Source of the DNA: Nitrospira sp.
Lineage (GTDB): Bacteria > Nitrospirota > Nitrospiria > Nitrospirales > Nitrospiraceae
NCBI GenBank assembly: GCA_024998625.1
Contig: JACOEL010000004.1
Coordinates: 1 to 64,000 of the forward strand
DNA: 64,000 nt
Direction: 5' to 3'
A program made the position numbers and the translations under genes. This document shows, in pieces, positions 29,263 through 39,768 of this stretch. Under the pieces are notes generated by a model, which saw only the letters and a program-made list of their open reading frames with translations, did not search any database and had not been told where the DNA came from. Position 1 is the stretch's first letter. Each line of letters opens with the position of its first letter.

Positions 29263-30321
29263 ATGAATTTTTCTGCGGGACGGCTAAAGCAGACAATTCG
29301 CGCTGCGGTAGCGAGGACCTTCCACGAGTCATCGATCTATCGATGGCGTCATCGAGGCAAGGTGGCGGTGCTGATGTATCACCGCGTGCTGGCGAAAGAT
29401 GAAGTGACTCGTTATCCGGTTCAGTCTGGGATGTATGTACTTGATACTGTATTTGCCCAACAGATGTCTTTTGTGAACAGTCATTTTACGGTGCTGTCGC
29501 TGCAGGAACTTCTGGATCTGTGGGGACGGGGTGAGTGGAATGACCAGGCACGGTATTGTGTGATTACCTTTGACGATGGCTGGTTGGACAACTATCGTCA
29601 TGCGTATCCTGTTTTGAAGCAGCTACGTATGCCCGCGACGATTTTCCTTCCCACCGACTACGTAGGAAGGAACGAATGGTTTTGGCCTGACCAGTTGGCG
29701 GTCTTGTGTAAGAGTATTGCGGACTCGAAGCAACGTCCCCAACTTCGGGCGGCGGTTGCGGGCCTCTTCTCAGATTTTGTGGGTGAAGGTGCCTCCCGCT
29801 TGGTTGAGGCAGTAGGTCGGCACGAACTGGTAAGCGACGACATTATCGAGCGCTGCAAGCATTTGCCAATAAAGCGCATCCGTGAATTGATTCATGCTTT
29901 GGCCTCAGAACTAAGGGTTACATTGCCGCTGGATCGGGTGATTGTCAATTGGGACGAGGTGCGCGAAATGTCTCGGGGAGGGGTGTCATTCGGCTCACAC
30001 TCCTGCACACATCGGATTATGACGACCATTACGTCGGATGAGGTTTCCGAAGAGCTTGTGAGATCGAGGCAAGTTCTTTTCGACCAGGGTGTGAATTATG
30101 TGCCGGTCTATTGTTATCCGAACGGGAATAGCAATGCTTCGATTGAGAAGCTGGTGAAAGCTAATGGATATGAGGCTGCAGTGTCGGTGCGAATGGGCTT
30201 CGAAGGGAGCTGCCCAGAAAATAGGTATGCCATTCGCCGGGTAGGAATCCACAACGACATATCGGGCACCATCCCGCTTTTTTCTTTCCGATTGTTCGGT
30301 CCCCAACCGAGTTCAGCGTAA
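29263..30321 (+). CDS. Polysaccharide deacetylase family protein (CE4/NodB)
   Basis: VAVLMYHRV; VITFDDGWLDNYRHAYPVLKQ; SFGSHSCTH. Confidence 0.9.
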   Translation: MNFSAGRLKQTIRAAVARTFHESSIYRWRHRGKVAVLMYHRVLAKDEVTRYPVQSGMYVLDTVFAQQMSFVNSHFTVLSLQELLDLWGRGEWNDQARYCVITFDDGWLDNYRHAYPVLKQLRMPATIFLPTDYVGRNEWFWPDQLAVLCKSIADSKQRPQLRAAVAGLFSDFVGEGASRLVEAVGRHELVSDDIIERCKHLPIKRIRELIHALASELRVTLPLDRVIVNWDEVREMSRGGVSFGSHSCTHRIMTTITSDEVSEELVRSRQVLFDQGVNYVPVYCYPNGNSNASIEKLVKANGYEAAVSVRMGFEGSCPENRYAIRRVGIHNDISGTIPLFSFRLFGPQPSSA

Positions 30322-30374
30322 CGCAACAAGGGCAATGGATATAGAGGGGGAATCGCTTTGGGGCGGGAATACTT

Positions 30375-31562
30375 GTGAAAGTATTGATTACCGACGGAAA
30401 TGAGCGGGCGGCGCTTGCGGTCACCAGGGCACTTGGAGGTGAACAAGTCGAGGTGATTGTTGGGGCAGAGTCCCAACGATCCCTTGCAGGTTCCTCGCGT
30501 TATTGCCGACAGGGTATTGTCTATCCGTCTCCTTATCAAGAACCTGAACGTTTTATCGGCACATTGATGGAAGCCGTGCGAACCCATCGAGTCGATGCCT
30601 TAATTCCGTTGTCCGATATTGCCATGCATGTCCTCGGGCCAGAGAAGGCTCAATTCGAAAAATATACGCATTTCCCGGCTCCCAGTCCCCAGGCATTTCA
30701 AGAAATCTCCGATAAGTATCGATTGATGCAACAGGCTATTACGGAGGGTGTAGCAATTCCCGATACCATTTTTCTTCCTGATGGTCGGGTCGAACGGGTC
30801 GTGCAGGAAATTGTTGATTTTCCCGTGGTGGTGAAGCCCGGTTGTTCATTGGTGAAAGACGGCAATCGGTGGACAAAAACCAGTGTTTGTTATGCCGAGT
30901 CCCGTGAGGAACTTCTGAGCCTCTATCGTGATAAGCCTTATCTTCGGCAGCCCTCGTTGATCCAGCGGCGTGTGATCGGTGAAGGCCAGGGCCTGTTTGT
31001 CTTGATGCAGGAGGGTACACCGTTGGGGATGTTTGCTCACAGGCGAGTGCGTGAACGGCCTCCCTCCGGCGGAGTCAGCGTATTGCGCGAGAGTATTGCC
31101 TTGCCGAAATCCATGGTTGAGGCTACCCTCAAGCTATTACAGCGTGTGAAGTGGCATGGTGTGGCCATGGTGGAATTCAAAGTAGATGCCGCCACTCACC
31201 GCCCCTTGCTGATGGAAATTAATGGACGGTTTTGGGGCTCGCTGCAGCTGGCTGTGGATGCGGGGGTGAATTTTCCACTTCTTTTACTCAAAATGGCGAT
31301 GGGGCAGTACGAAACGATACCTGAAAATGGATATCGTGTCGGGGTTAAGTCCCGATGGCTGCTTGGTGATTTGGATCAATTGGTCATGCGCATCAGAAAG
31401 AGTGATCGTGCGCTGAATCTGCCGCCTGGCGCCCCAACCAGGATTCAAGCAATCCTGTCCTTCTGCCGGTTTTTTGAACGAAATACATTTTATGAAGTTG
31501 AGCGTATTGATGATCTCGGGCCTAGCCGGTTGGAGGTCATGCGGTATTTTAAGCTGGCATAG
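30375..31562 (+). CDS. ATP-grasp domain protein
   Basis: KVLITDGNERAALAVTRALGG; FPVVVKPGCSLVKDG; GVAMVEFKVDAATHRPLLMEINGRFWGSL. Confidence 0.88.
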   Translation: MKVLITDGNERAALAVTRALGGEQVEVIVGAESQRSLAGSSRYCRQGIVYPSPYQEPERFIGTLMEAVRTHRVDALIPLSDIAMHVLGPEKAQFEKYTHFPAPSPQAFQEISDKYRLMQQAITEGVAIPDTIFLPDGRVERVVQEIVDFPVVVKPGCSLVKDGNRWTKTSVCYAESREELLSLYRDKPYLRQPSLIQRRVIGEGQGLFVLMQEGTPLGMFAHRRVRERPPSGGVSVLRESIALPKSMVEATLKLLQRVKWHGVAMVEFKVDAATHRPLLMEINGRFWGSLQLAVDAGVNFPLLLLKMAMGQYETIPENGYRVGVKSRWLLGDLDQLVMRIRKSDRALNLPPGAPTRIQAILSFCRFFERNTFYEVERIDDLGPSRLEVMRYFKLA

Positions 31563-31571
31563 GGAGTGGTG

Positions 31572-32165
31572 ATGTCCCAAGTTGATTCTGCTTCCCCGCG
31601 AGGAGTTGCGCGTTTGATGAAGAGGGTTGTGAACGAGGCGTTAGATCAGTGGCGCTATCGGAGCCTGGTTAGTGGGCAGGCCTTTCCGAGTCCCGTGCGG
31701 TCCATTCTGGTCGTCTGTAAAGGCAATATCTGCCGCAGTCCGTTAGCAGAGGCCTATCTCAAGCATCAGATCGACAAACATGGGTTGTCGGTTGTGATTG
31801 AGTCGGCTGGGCTTGAAACATCGTTGGGAAAAGCTGCACATCCGCTCGCGCAAGTCGTCGGCACGCAGGGGGGGCTCTTACTCACCAAGCATGCAACGCA
31901 ACCCCTGCACAAAGAACAGATTGATCGGGCGGACATGATTTTGGTTATGGAGTGGCGACAGCGCCGCCGCGTGCTCAAGCTATATCCTCAGGCCAAGCAA
32001 AAGGTGTTTTTGCTTCGCCAGTTTTACGATCAGTCAGTGCGAGAAGTTGCTGATCCCTACAGTGGAACGCTGGAAGATTTTCAGACCTGCTTCTCGATGA
32101 TTAGGCAGGCCTGTGATGTCTTGGTGATGCAGATGTTGCCGTTGCCCTCGGGCAAGCAAGGATAG
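31572..32165 (+). CDS. Low molecular weight protein-tyrosine phosphatase family (Wzb-like)
   Basis: ILVVCKGNICRSPLAEAYLKH (CX5RS P-loop); VADPYSGTLEDF. Confidence 0.88.
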   Translation: MSQVDSASPRGVARLMKRVVNEALDQWRYRSLVSGQAFPSPVRSILVVCKGNICRSPLAEAYLKHQIDKHGLSVVIESAGLETSLGKAAHPLAQVVGTQGGLLLTKHATQPLHKEQIDRADMILVMEWRQRRRVLKLYPQAKQKVFLLRQFYDQSVREVADPYSGTLEDFQTCFSMIRQACDVLVMQMLPLPSGKQG

Positions 32166-32229
32166 GGTTGAATGATTTGATCGAAATGCGAGTGCAGATG
32201 GCAAGGATCAAGGGAGGCCCGGCATCGAC

Positions 32230-32976
32230 ATGAGTGTGCGAACGAGACTATTCAACATCTATTGGACGCTGCGCGGTGCCATTGTGCCGAAGCTGAGATA
32301 TTCCCAGTACTCGTATGAGGAATCACTGAAACGGTATGTGACGCCATCAGTTGAATGGGTGGAGATAGGCTGTGGACACTCCATCCTTCCCAGCTGGCGA
32401 GCGAATGAAGAACGCCAGTTGGTAAAAACATGTAAGTCAATATTCGGCATCGATTATGATCTGCCATCCCTCAAAGCGCATCCCAATATCGCCAAAAAGC
32501 TACGCGGCGATGTCACCAAGTTACCATTTAGGAACGAAGCGTTCGACCTGGTCACTGCGAATATGGTGGTCGAGCATCTTGACAATCCAGACGAACAGTT
32601 TAGGGAGATTGGGCGCATTCTTAAGTCGAAGGGGGTGTTTCTGTTTCACACTCCGAACGCATACGGTTATGGAGTGATTTTATCCAAGGTCGTGCCTGAG
32701 TGGCTCAAGGGCAAGCTGATTTACCTGCTGGAGGGTCGTGAGGAGCATGATGTTTTCCCTACGCATTACAAGGCCAATACGGAGGCTCAGGTCCGAGCAC
32801 TTGCTCAAGCTAATGGCTTCGAGGTACTGCAACTCGATCTGATTCCAACCGACGCCATCTTCGCCATGCTTCCGCCTTTGGCGGCCTTGGAGTTGTTGTG
32901 GATACGGTTGCTCATGACCCAGCCCTTCCGCAACCTTCGAACCAATATGATTGTGGCGCTAAGGAAGGCCACCTGA
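32230..32976 (+). CDS. SAM-dependent methyltransferase
   Basis: WVEIGCGHSILPSW; LVTANMVVEHLDNPDEQFREIGRILKSKG. Confidence 0.87.
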   Translation: MSVRTRLFNIYWTLRGAIVPKLRYSQYSYEESLKRYVTPSVEWVEIGCGHSILPSWRANEERQLVKTCKSIFGIDYDLPSLKAHPNIAKKLRGDVTKLPFRNEAFDLVTANMVVEHLDNPDEQFREIGRILKSKGVFLFHTPNAYGYGVILSKVVPEWLKGKLIYLLEGREEHDVFPTHYKANTEAQVRALAQANGFEVLQLDLIPTDAIFAMLPPLAALELLWIRLLMTQPFRNLRTNMIVALRKAT

Positions 32977-33100
32977 ATGTGTAATTGTCAAGCGTTCAGG
33001 CTATCGAATTTTCGAAAGTCTCAAGGGAGTCACTCGAAATTATTGTGGGCTGGGCATCGGATCGACACGATAACCAAGTATGCAAATAGCGGGTTGACAA

Positions 33101-34501
33101 GTGGAACCTGAGAGGCACTTCGAAAGTATGTTGAGGCCGAGGCGTCAGGCGATCATGCCAGGTGCTGGAGGGCATTCAATGCCTGGCTCTCAACCAAGGC
33201 TGAAAGACAAAGAATTCGGCTTTGTCCTTGTCGTGTTCGCCATGTTGTTTGAATTTGGCAGGCCGCAAGACTTTTTACCTCCACTCAAGATTATTCCGTT
33301 TCCTTCAGTGATAGATGCCTCTATTGCTCTGGCCGTAATTTTTTCGGGACGGGCAAGACTTTCCAACATGCAGTCGAAATTGTGGATGGGGCTCTTGGTT
33401 TTTATGGCACTCTGGGTGCCATTTGCTAATAACAATTTTCATGCTTTCTCGCAATTGAAAGACCTGACGCTGTACTTCTTTTTTTATTTAGGAATTCTTA
33501 CATTTGTGAATACGACCGGGAAGATGCAGAAGCTCATTCTGGTCTGGTTAGGGGTACATGCTCTTCTGGCAATCAATGGAATGCTACACGGAGGGCGTGG
33601 TGTTGGAGGTTGGCTTGGAGACGAAAATGACTTTGCGATGGAAATGAATGTCGCAGTTCCCTTCGCATTTTTCCTCTACCAAGGGACGACGGCGAAAGGT
33701 GCAAAGGTCCTGTACTTGGTTTTGTTGGGCATATTTGTGTTGTCGTCAATTGCCACTGCGTCGCGAGGAGGATTTCTTGGGTTGTTGGCTGTGGGTTCGT
33801 TCTGCTGGTTCTATTCACCGCGAAAAGTATGGTCGCTAGTGTTGTTGACGGGTGTGTTACTGCTGGTGTTGGTTGCCGCTCCTCAGGAATATTGGGATCG
33901 AATGCAAACGATCACCGATGACAGTACGATGGAGTCCGGCACTGCCGGTCAGCGAATGTTCACATGGGGAATTGGATGGGAAATGTTCCTGGCCAATCCC
34001 GTCTTCGGTGTTGGGCAAGGCAATTTCCCCTGGACGATCGGCGAATATCTCGGCGGTCGGACCTGGCAGACCAAGTCCCTGGCTGGTCGACAGGCGCATT
34101 CCTTATATTTCACATTGTTGCCAGAATTGGGGCTGTTGGGGGTCCTTATATTTGGAAGCATGGTGGTGTTTAACTACAAAGATGTCAGGTACTGTAATCG
34201 GTTGGGTATGCGACGACATCTGGTTCATCGGCATGAAGTTGTTTCAGTTGATGCCGATTTGGAAAAGGCAGCATGGTTCGGGAACGCCATTTTGGGGGCC
34301 CTCGTAGCATACCTTGTTACCAGCACATTTATCTCGACGCTGTATTATCCTACCTTCTGGATCTTAACGGGCCTTGCCGTGGCCCTAAAAAACACTACCG
34401 AGCGATATTCTAAGAATGTCTCTGAAGTGGTCTCCCAGCCTATTTCTGCTCGAGTGAATCCTTGGGGCACCCTCGTCCGGCGAGATAATGGCACTTTCTA
34501 G
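33101..34501 (+). CDS. O-antigen ligase/polymerase-family polytopic membrane protein (Wzy_C-like)
   Basis: Multiple TM segments; GQRMFTWGIGWEMFLANPVFGVGQGNFPW ... RQAHSLYFTLLPELGLLGVLIF; GTG start. Confidence 0.82.
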   Translation: MEPERHFESMLRPRRQAIMPGAGGHSMPGSQPRLKDKEFGFVLVVFAMLFEFGRPQDFLPPLKIIPFPSVIDASIALAVIFSGRARLSNMQSKLWMGLLVFMALWVPFANNNFHAFSQLKDLTLYFFFYLGILTFVNTTGKMQKLILVWLGVHALLAINGMLHGGRGVGGWLGDENDFAMEMNVAVPFAFFLYQGTTAKGAKVLYLVLLGIFVLSSIATASRGGFLGLLAVGSFCWFYSPRKVWSLVLLTGVLLLVLVAAPQEYWDRMQTITDDSTMESGTAGQRMFTWGIGWEMFLANPVFGVGQGNFPWTIGEYLGGRTWQTKSLAGRQAHSLYFTLLPELGLLGVLIFGSMVVFNYKDVRYCNRLGMRRHLVHRHEVVSVDADLEKAAWFGNAILGALVAYLVTSTFISTLYYPTFWILTGLAVALKNTTERYSKNVSEVVSQPISARVNPWGTLVRRDNGTF

Positions 34502-34596
34502 GTCAATGGTAGGTATTCATCGGCTGATGTGGAATGGGTGTGGATGAGACCTGCTCCAGTAGATACCGCGCAATATCATTCCGAGATGCATCGAGT

Positions 34597-35913
34597 ATGA
34601 GCACACGAAACTTAGTGCTGAGTGCGCTCCTCCTTTCGCTGATACGTGTCGCGTTGATCATATGGGGAGGACAACATGACGCGCCTGGAGGGGACCAACT
34701 TGCCTTCTACTCCGCCTCGCAGCAGCTCGCCCATTCTTCTACCGAATGGTTGAAAGGAGGGGGCGAATTTGGATATCGCGCTCCTGTGTATTTTGTTTAT
34801 CTTGCCGGGGTTTTCAACTTAGTTCCAGGCTCAACGTTTCTGACAGGTCAGATTGCCACGGCACTTATTGGGGTCCTCAACTGTGTCTTGATATTTGTAT
34901 TAATCCGGAATCTGACCGACGATGCAGGCGGTAAATTGGGATTCTGGCTCAGAGGGCTGCTGCCGTCCTATGTGGTCGCAGACACGTTTGTGATGAGTGA
35001 GCCGCTGTTCGCCACGTTCCTACTCTCCGCTCTCGTAATCATTTCTTTCAAGCCGAATTACCCAGACAGCCGCCAGGCCTTAGCTCTCGGGGTTCTTATT
35101 GCCTGTTGTCTCCTTACCCGTGAGGTGGCCATTGTTTATCCGATCGTATTCGGCGGATACCTGGTCATGGCTTCGGGCTCACGACAGGATGCGCTGAGAC
35201 TTGTCGCATTATTCGCCATGACACTGCTGATTACATTAACACCTTGGATGTGGAGGAATGTCATTGTCTGGGGACAACCGCTTCCGATCAGCTATACGTC
35301 CGGGGTCAATTTACACATAGGAAATAATCCTGAGGCGACCGGGAAATGGGTTCGATTTTCAGGTGAATCGGACGAGGTAAGCCTGGGTTTCGGAACACCT
35401 CAATCCGATGCGTGGCATCGACAGGAGGCACTCAAGTATATCCAGGAAGACCCGGTTCATTTTATGCGGTTGGGGTTCAAGAAGGTGGCCTGGTTCCTCT
35501 GGCCAAGGTTTGAGCGAGAAGAAGTTAAAGAGTTGTATAAATTGCCGGCTCGGCAGGCCACCTTGTTGAGTGGGTTGTTAGGCGTCTTGAGCGCAAGTGT
35601 GATGATTGTAGGTATCGCCGGATTTGTATTCGGAAGGCGCGACTGGTTCTGGTGGGTCAGTGCAATCCTGATCGCATATACCATCTTTGTGACCTTCGTT
35701 GTATATGGTTCTCCTCGGTACCGGGATGCCGTCGATTACTTGCTGCTGGTATTTGCAGCGAATGCGACCACGCGGTGGCGCTCGCTCTGGATGGAAATAC
35801 GCACGAACGGGTCGTCGGCTCAGAAACAACTATTGATTTTGATACCCGTGCTTTCTTACGTTCTGATCAATTGGGTGTGGATTGCATATGATCTGACTAA
35901 GTCAGGTCACTAG
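34597..35913 (+). CDS. GT39-like membrane glycosyltransferase
   Basis: Multi-TM; GGDQLAFYSASQQLA; internal ATG chosen as start. Confidence 0.7.
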   Translation: MSTRNLVLSALLLSLIRVALIIWGGQHDAPGGDQLAFYSASQQLAHSSTEWLKGGGEFGYRAPVYFVYLAGVFNLVPGSTFLTGQIATALIGVLNCVLIFVLIRNLTDDAGGKLGFWLRGLLPSYVVADTFVMSEPLFATFLLSALVIISFKPNYPDSRQALALGVLIACCLLTREVAIVYPIVFGGYLVMASGSRQDALRLVALFAMTLLITLTPWMWRNVIVWGQPLPISYTSGVNLHIGNNPEATGKWVRFSGESDEVSLGFGTPQSDAWHRQEALKYIQEDPVHFMRLGFKKVAWFLWPRFEREEVKELYKLPARQATLLSGLLGVLSASVMIVGIAGFVFGRRDWFWWVSAILIAYTIFVTFVVYGSPRYRDAVDYLLLVFAANATTRWRSLWMEIRTNGSSAQKQLLILIPVLSYVLINWVWIAYDLTKSGH

Positions 35914-35948
35914 GCAGGTGCATTGTGCTGCTGCCGATGTAGAGCCCT

Positions 35949-36106
35949 CTAGCAGGATGCGGAAAAAGGCCACCAGCGGCGTTCTCGCTTCGTTCGCTGC
36001 GGCCTTGCGTGACGGCCTTTTTGCGCATCTTGCGGGTTATTCTGGTACCGAGACGGTGCATGAGTTGATCGTAGCGTAGCAATCGAGTTTATCCGCAGCC
36101 TGCTAG
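35949..36106. repeat. REP/MITE-like palindromic element
   Basis: Imperfect terminal inverted repeats CTAGCAGGATGCGGAAAAA / ATCCGCAGCCTGCTAG; internal pairing AAAAAGGCC / GGCCTTTTT; intergenic. Confidence 0.7.
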
Positions 36107-36130
36107 TGCTGCTGGCATGAGAGTTGAGAA

Positions 36131-37252
36131 ATGGCCGGACCGCACGATCTCAAAACCATTCTGTTTCTCTCGACCAGCAGCGGTCCTGGCGGTGCTGAAC
36201 GCGTCATCAGCAATTTGGCTGCCTCAGTTGATCCACAGCGATATCGAGCCATTCTCTGCTTGTTTCGTCCTGGATGGCTCCAGGAACGGAGCGAAAGCCG
36301 AGGAATTCGTACGTTCATTATTCCGACCCACGGCATGACCGATTGGCGATGGGCGCTTCAATTTCAACGGTTGTTGCAACAGGAACGGGTGAACCTGGTT
36401 CATGCGCATGAGTTTGACGCGAATGTGCAAGGGGCGTTTGTAGCAGCATTGTCAGGCATTCCTCTTGTAGCAACCGTTCATGGAAAAAATTACTTCTGGG
36501 AAAAACTCCGCCGCCGCCTGGCCTATCGGTGGGTCAGCCGCAGGGCGACCATGGTGGCTGTATCTGAGAATTTGAAGCAATTCATCGTTGAGAAAGTCGG
36601 GGTCTCTTCGAGTCGCGTGAAAGTGCTCTACAACGGTGTGGATGTGTTGCCGCAATGTGACCGCGTCGACGTGGATGAGTGTCGAAAAGAGTTGGGCTTG
36701 CCCGAGAGGCATCAAATTGTGGGTGTCGTGGGCAATCTGTATCCAGTAAAAGGACATCAGTATTTGATCGATGCTATCCCTTCGATCTTGATGAAATGTC
36801 CTAACACGTCGTTCGTGTTTGCCGGGAGAGGCCAGCTTGAAGGTGAATTGAAGGCGCAGGTACATCGGCTTGGTGTGGAGGAGAGGGTCTTCTTTCTTGG
36901 CCTGAGGCAGGATATCCCGAGAATTCTGGCCATGCTTGATGTGTTTGTGTTGCCCTCTCTTTCGGAAGGACTCTCAATGGCAATCCTTGAGGCCATGATT
37001 GCCGGGAAGCCGGTGGTCGCGACGCAAGTTGGAGGAAATCCCGAACTTGTGCTACACGGTGAAACAGGATTCTTGGTCCCGCCACGTGATAGTCAGGCCT
37101 TAGCGTCTAGTTTGGTGACGTTGCTGACGAACAGGCAGCAGGCTGCTCAATTTGCGGAGAAAGGCAAGTGTCGCGCCGAAGGGCAATTCAGCCTACGGAC
37201 TATGGTCTGTGCCTACCAGTCGCTTTATGACAAGTGCCTGGAATCAGAATGA
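36131..37252 (+). CDS. Glycosyltransferase family 4
   Basis: FLSTSSGPGGAERVISNLA; PSLSEGLSMAILEAMIAGKPVVATQVGGNPELV. Confidence 0.93.
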   Translation: MAGPHDLKTILFLSTSSGPGGAERVISNLAASVDPQRYRAILCLFRPGWLQERSESRGIRTFIIPTHGMTDWRWALQFQRLLQQERVNLVHAHEFDANVQGAFVAALSGIPLVATVHGKNYFWEKLRRRLAYRWVSRRATMVAVSENLKQFIVEKVGVSSSRVKVLYNGVDVLPQCDRVDVDECRKELGLPERHQIVGVVGNLYPVKGHQYLIDAIPSILMKCPNTSFVFAGRGQLEGELKAQVHRLGVEERVFFLGLRQDIPRILAMLDVFVLPSLSEGLSMAILEAMIAGKPVVATQVGGNPELVLHGETGFLVPPRDSQALASSLVTLLTNRQQAAQFAEKGKCRAEGQFSLRTMVCAYQSLYDKCLESE

Positions 37253-37361
37253 TAACTCCAGTCAGGCGATGAAGGTCTTCTATCGTAGGCCTTTGTTTCC
37301 AAGCAGCGAAAGCCGATTGTAATATGTGGAAAGACTCGCAATGTATCAGGCGCCAAGCTGA

Positions 37362-38492
37362 GTGTCAGATGTGAAAGTCTGTCATGTGGCCATGGGCGAC
37401 TTGTGGGCAGGGGCGGAAGTTCAATTGCTTGCACTCATGACCCACCTGGTGCGATTGCAGGGATTCGAATGGTCCGTGATCCTATTCAATGAGGGAAGGT
37501 TAGCGGATGAACTTCGGAAGCTTCCCCTTTCACTCACGGTCATTCCTGAAAGACACCATAGCCCTATTGCCATTGCCTTTCGCCTTGCAAAGATCTTTCG
37601 GCAATTTCGTCCGGATATTGTTCATACCCACAAGTATAAAGATTCCATCCTCGGGGCACTCGTCGCACGATTTGTGAGAGTGTCCCATGTAGTTAGGGTG
37701 GTTCATGGTATGCCTGAACCATTCAGAGGACTGAGAAATGTGAAGATGGTTGGGTACACGATTGTAGACAGGTTGGTGACCGGTCGGCTTATCGATAAGG
37801 TGGTTGCCGTGTCCTCTGATATTGAAAAGGTCTTGGCCCGAACCTATGGCTCGAATCGGGTGGTCTGTATTCACAATGGGATTGATCTCGACGCCGTCCA
37901 CGTTACCATGCAGCGGCCGGAGATGCGCAGAGTGTGGCACATCAACGACAAGGCAGTACTTATTGGAACAGTCGGGCGGCTCGTTCCAGTGAAAGGCCAT
38001 GCCGTATTGTTGGAAGCACTGCGGATCCTGCGTCGGTCGCATCCCAATGCCACACTACTTTTTGTCGGAGATGGGCCGTTGCGTGGACACCTCGAAGCAG
38101 AAACGAAACGGCTGGGTTTGGACCAGTCAGTGATATTCTCGGGTCATCAAGCGCAGTCGTATGATTTCATCAACATGATGGATATCTTTGTTTTACCGTC
38201 TCTGCATGAAGGAATTCCGATGGTTCTATTGGAGGCTTTCGCTCTGAAGCGGCCGGTTATCGCAAGTCGGGTAGGTGGAATTCCGGAAGTTGTCTCGCAT
38301 GGTCACTCTGGAATATTGGTAAGCCCGGCTGATGCCGACGAGCTTGCGTCGGGGATTGGGGATATGATTGAAAATCCTGCGAAGGCGGCGGCATTTGGCG
38401 AAGCTGGACGAAGCCAAGTTGAGTGCGAGTTTAGCGCAAGCATGATGGCGAATAGAACTGCTGCGATGTATCGATCATTGTATAAGAATTGA
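37362..38492 (+). CDS. Glycosyltransferase family 4
   Basis: MGDLWAGAEVQLLALMTHL; PSLHEGIPMVLLEAFALKRPVIASRVGGIPEVV. Confidence 0.93.
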   Translation: MSDVKVCHVAMGDLWAGAEVQLLALMTHLVRLQGFEWSVILFNEGRLADELRKLPLSLTVIPERHHSPIAIAFRLAKIFRQFRPDIVHTHKYKDSILGALVARFVRVSHVVRVVHGMPEPFRGLRNVKMVGYTIVDRLVTGRLIDKVVAVSSDIEKVLARTYGSNRVVCIHNGIDLDAVHVTMQRPEMRRVWHINDKAVLIGTVGRLVPVKGHAVLLEALRILRRSHPNATLLFVGDGPLRGHLEAETKRLGLDQSVIFSGHQAQSYDFINMMDIFVLPSLHEGIPMVLLEAFALKRPVIASRVGGIPEVVSHGHSGILVSPADADELASGIGDMIENPAKAAAFGEAGRSQVECEFSASMMANRTAAMYRSLYKN

Positions 38493-39734
38493 ATGAGAAT
38501 TCTTTGGCTAGGACATAATCTCGCGTACCCGCCCAAGGGAGGGCCTCTTCAACGAAATTACAACTTGCTGAAGGAGGCGGCCAAGTACCATGAAGTGCAT
38601 GCACTCGTGTTTGATCAGCCGGCATCCAGACCGTCTGGGGTTACACCCGCAGATTGTGTGGAAGCGTTGTCGAAGTTTTGTGCCAGTGTAGAGTGGGTCC
38701 CGCTCCCGAAAGATTCTTTTGGTATTGGTCGTTATTGGCGGGCAGTCGGTGGCTTGCTGACAGGCGAGCCATATGAATTTCGTTGGTTACGATCGAGAGA
38801 GATGGCGAAGCGTCTCCAACGACTTACGGGTCGAATTCAGTTTGATGTGGTGCATGCCGATACGCTGGGCCTGGCCCCCTATGTTTCCTTGGTTCCTTCT
38901 GCTGGCACCGTGCTGAATCACCACGATATCGAGTCGGCTCTTGTCCAGAGGCGCGCTGCCAGTGAACGCAGTCTGCTATGGCGTATGTTCTGGTCACGAG
39001 AGGCGGCGCACTTGCTTGCTGCGGAGCGCCGATGGTGCCCGACGTTTCATGTCAATATGGTGGTATCCGACGACGAGGGACAGCTGGTGAAATCTTCCTG
39101 CAAAGAGAGTCGAATTTGCGTCGTTCCCAATGGTGTCGACGTCGGGTATTTCACGCCGCGTCCGGATCCGGGAGGGACCAGATTGTTATTTTGCGGCCGT
39201 CTCGATCAGTTGGCGAACAAAGGGGCGATCACCTATTTCTTCAATTCCATATGGCCTCAATTGTCTGGCCGGGTGAAAAATCTTGAAATCGATGTGGTCG
39301 GGAAGAATCCTCCGGCCTGGTTGCGTGAGTTGAGCCAACGCGATCCGTATGTACATGTTCCTGGATTTGTGGATGATGTGCGTCCCTATTTCCAGAAAGC
39401 GACGGTATTCGTTTGTCCTATCACCGACGGGGGAGGGACGCGTTTAAAAATTCTCGATGCCATGGCGATGGGTATGCCGGTGGTCAGTACGACCTTTGCG
39501 GCATCTGGACTGGCGTTGCGTGATGGGGCGCATCTCCTCATTGCAGATACGGCTGAAATGTTTCGTGAGCAAATCATGCGCTTGTTAGCCGATACGAGTT
39601 TACGTCAGCGACTCGCCCAAGGAGCCGCTGAGGTTGTCAGGCAGACCTATGCATGGGATACGATCGGGCATAGCCTGGTGGCCGCATATGAAGAGGCGGC
39701 TGTACGAAACATCAAGGGGGTGATCGACAGATGA
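38493..39734 (+). CDS. Glycosyltransferase family 4 (PEP-CTERM-associated sugar transferase-like)
   Basis: MRILWLGHNLAYPPKGGPLQRNYNLLKEAAKYHEVHALVF; GGTRLKILDAMAMGMPVVST; starts immediately after previous stop. Confidence 0.88.
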   Translation: MRILWLGHNLAYPPKGGPLQRNYNLLKEAAKYHEVHALVFDQPASRPSGVTPADCVEALSKFCASVEWVPLPKDSFGIGRYWRAVGGLLTGEPYEFRWLRSREMAKRLQRLTGRIQFDVVHADTLGLAPYVSLVPSAGTVLNHHDIESALVQRRAASERSLLWRMFWSREAAHLLAAERRWCPTFHVNMVVSDDEGQLVKSSCKESRICVVPNGVDVGYFTPRPDPGGTRLLFCGRLDQLANKGAITYFFNSIWPQLSGRVKNLEIDVVGKNPPAWLRELSQRDPYVHVPGFVDDVRPYFQKATVFVCPITDGGGTRLKILDAMAMGMPVVSTTFAASGLALRDGAHLLIADTAEMFREQIMRLLADTSLRQRLAQGAAEVVRQTYAWDTIGHSLVAAYEEAAVRNIKGVIDR

Positions 39735-39768
39735 GAAATCTCTCCGCTGAGAAGGTAATCTTGAAACC

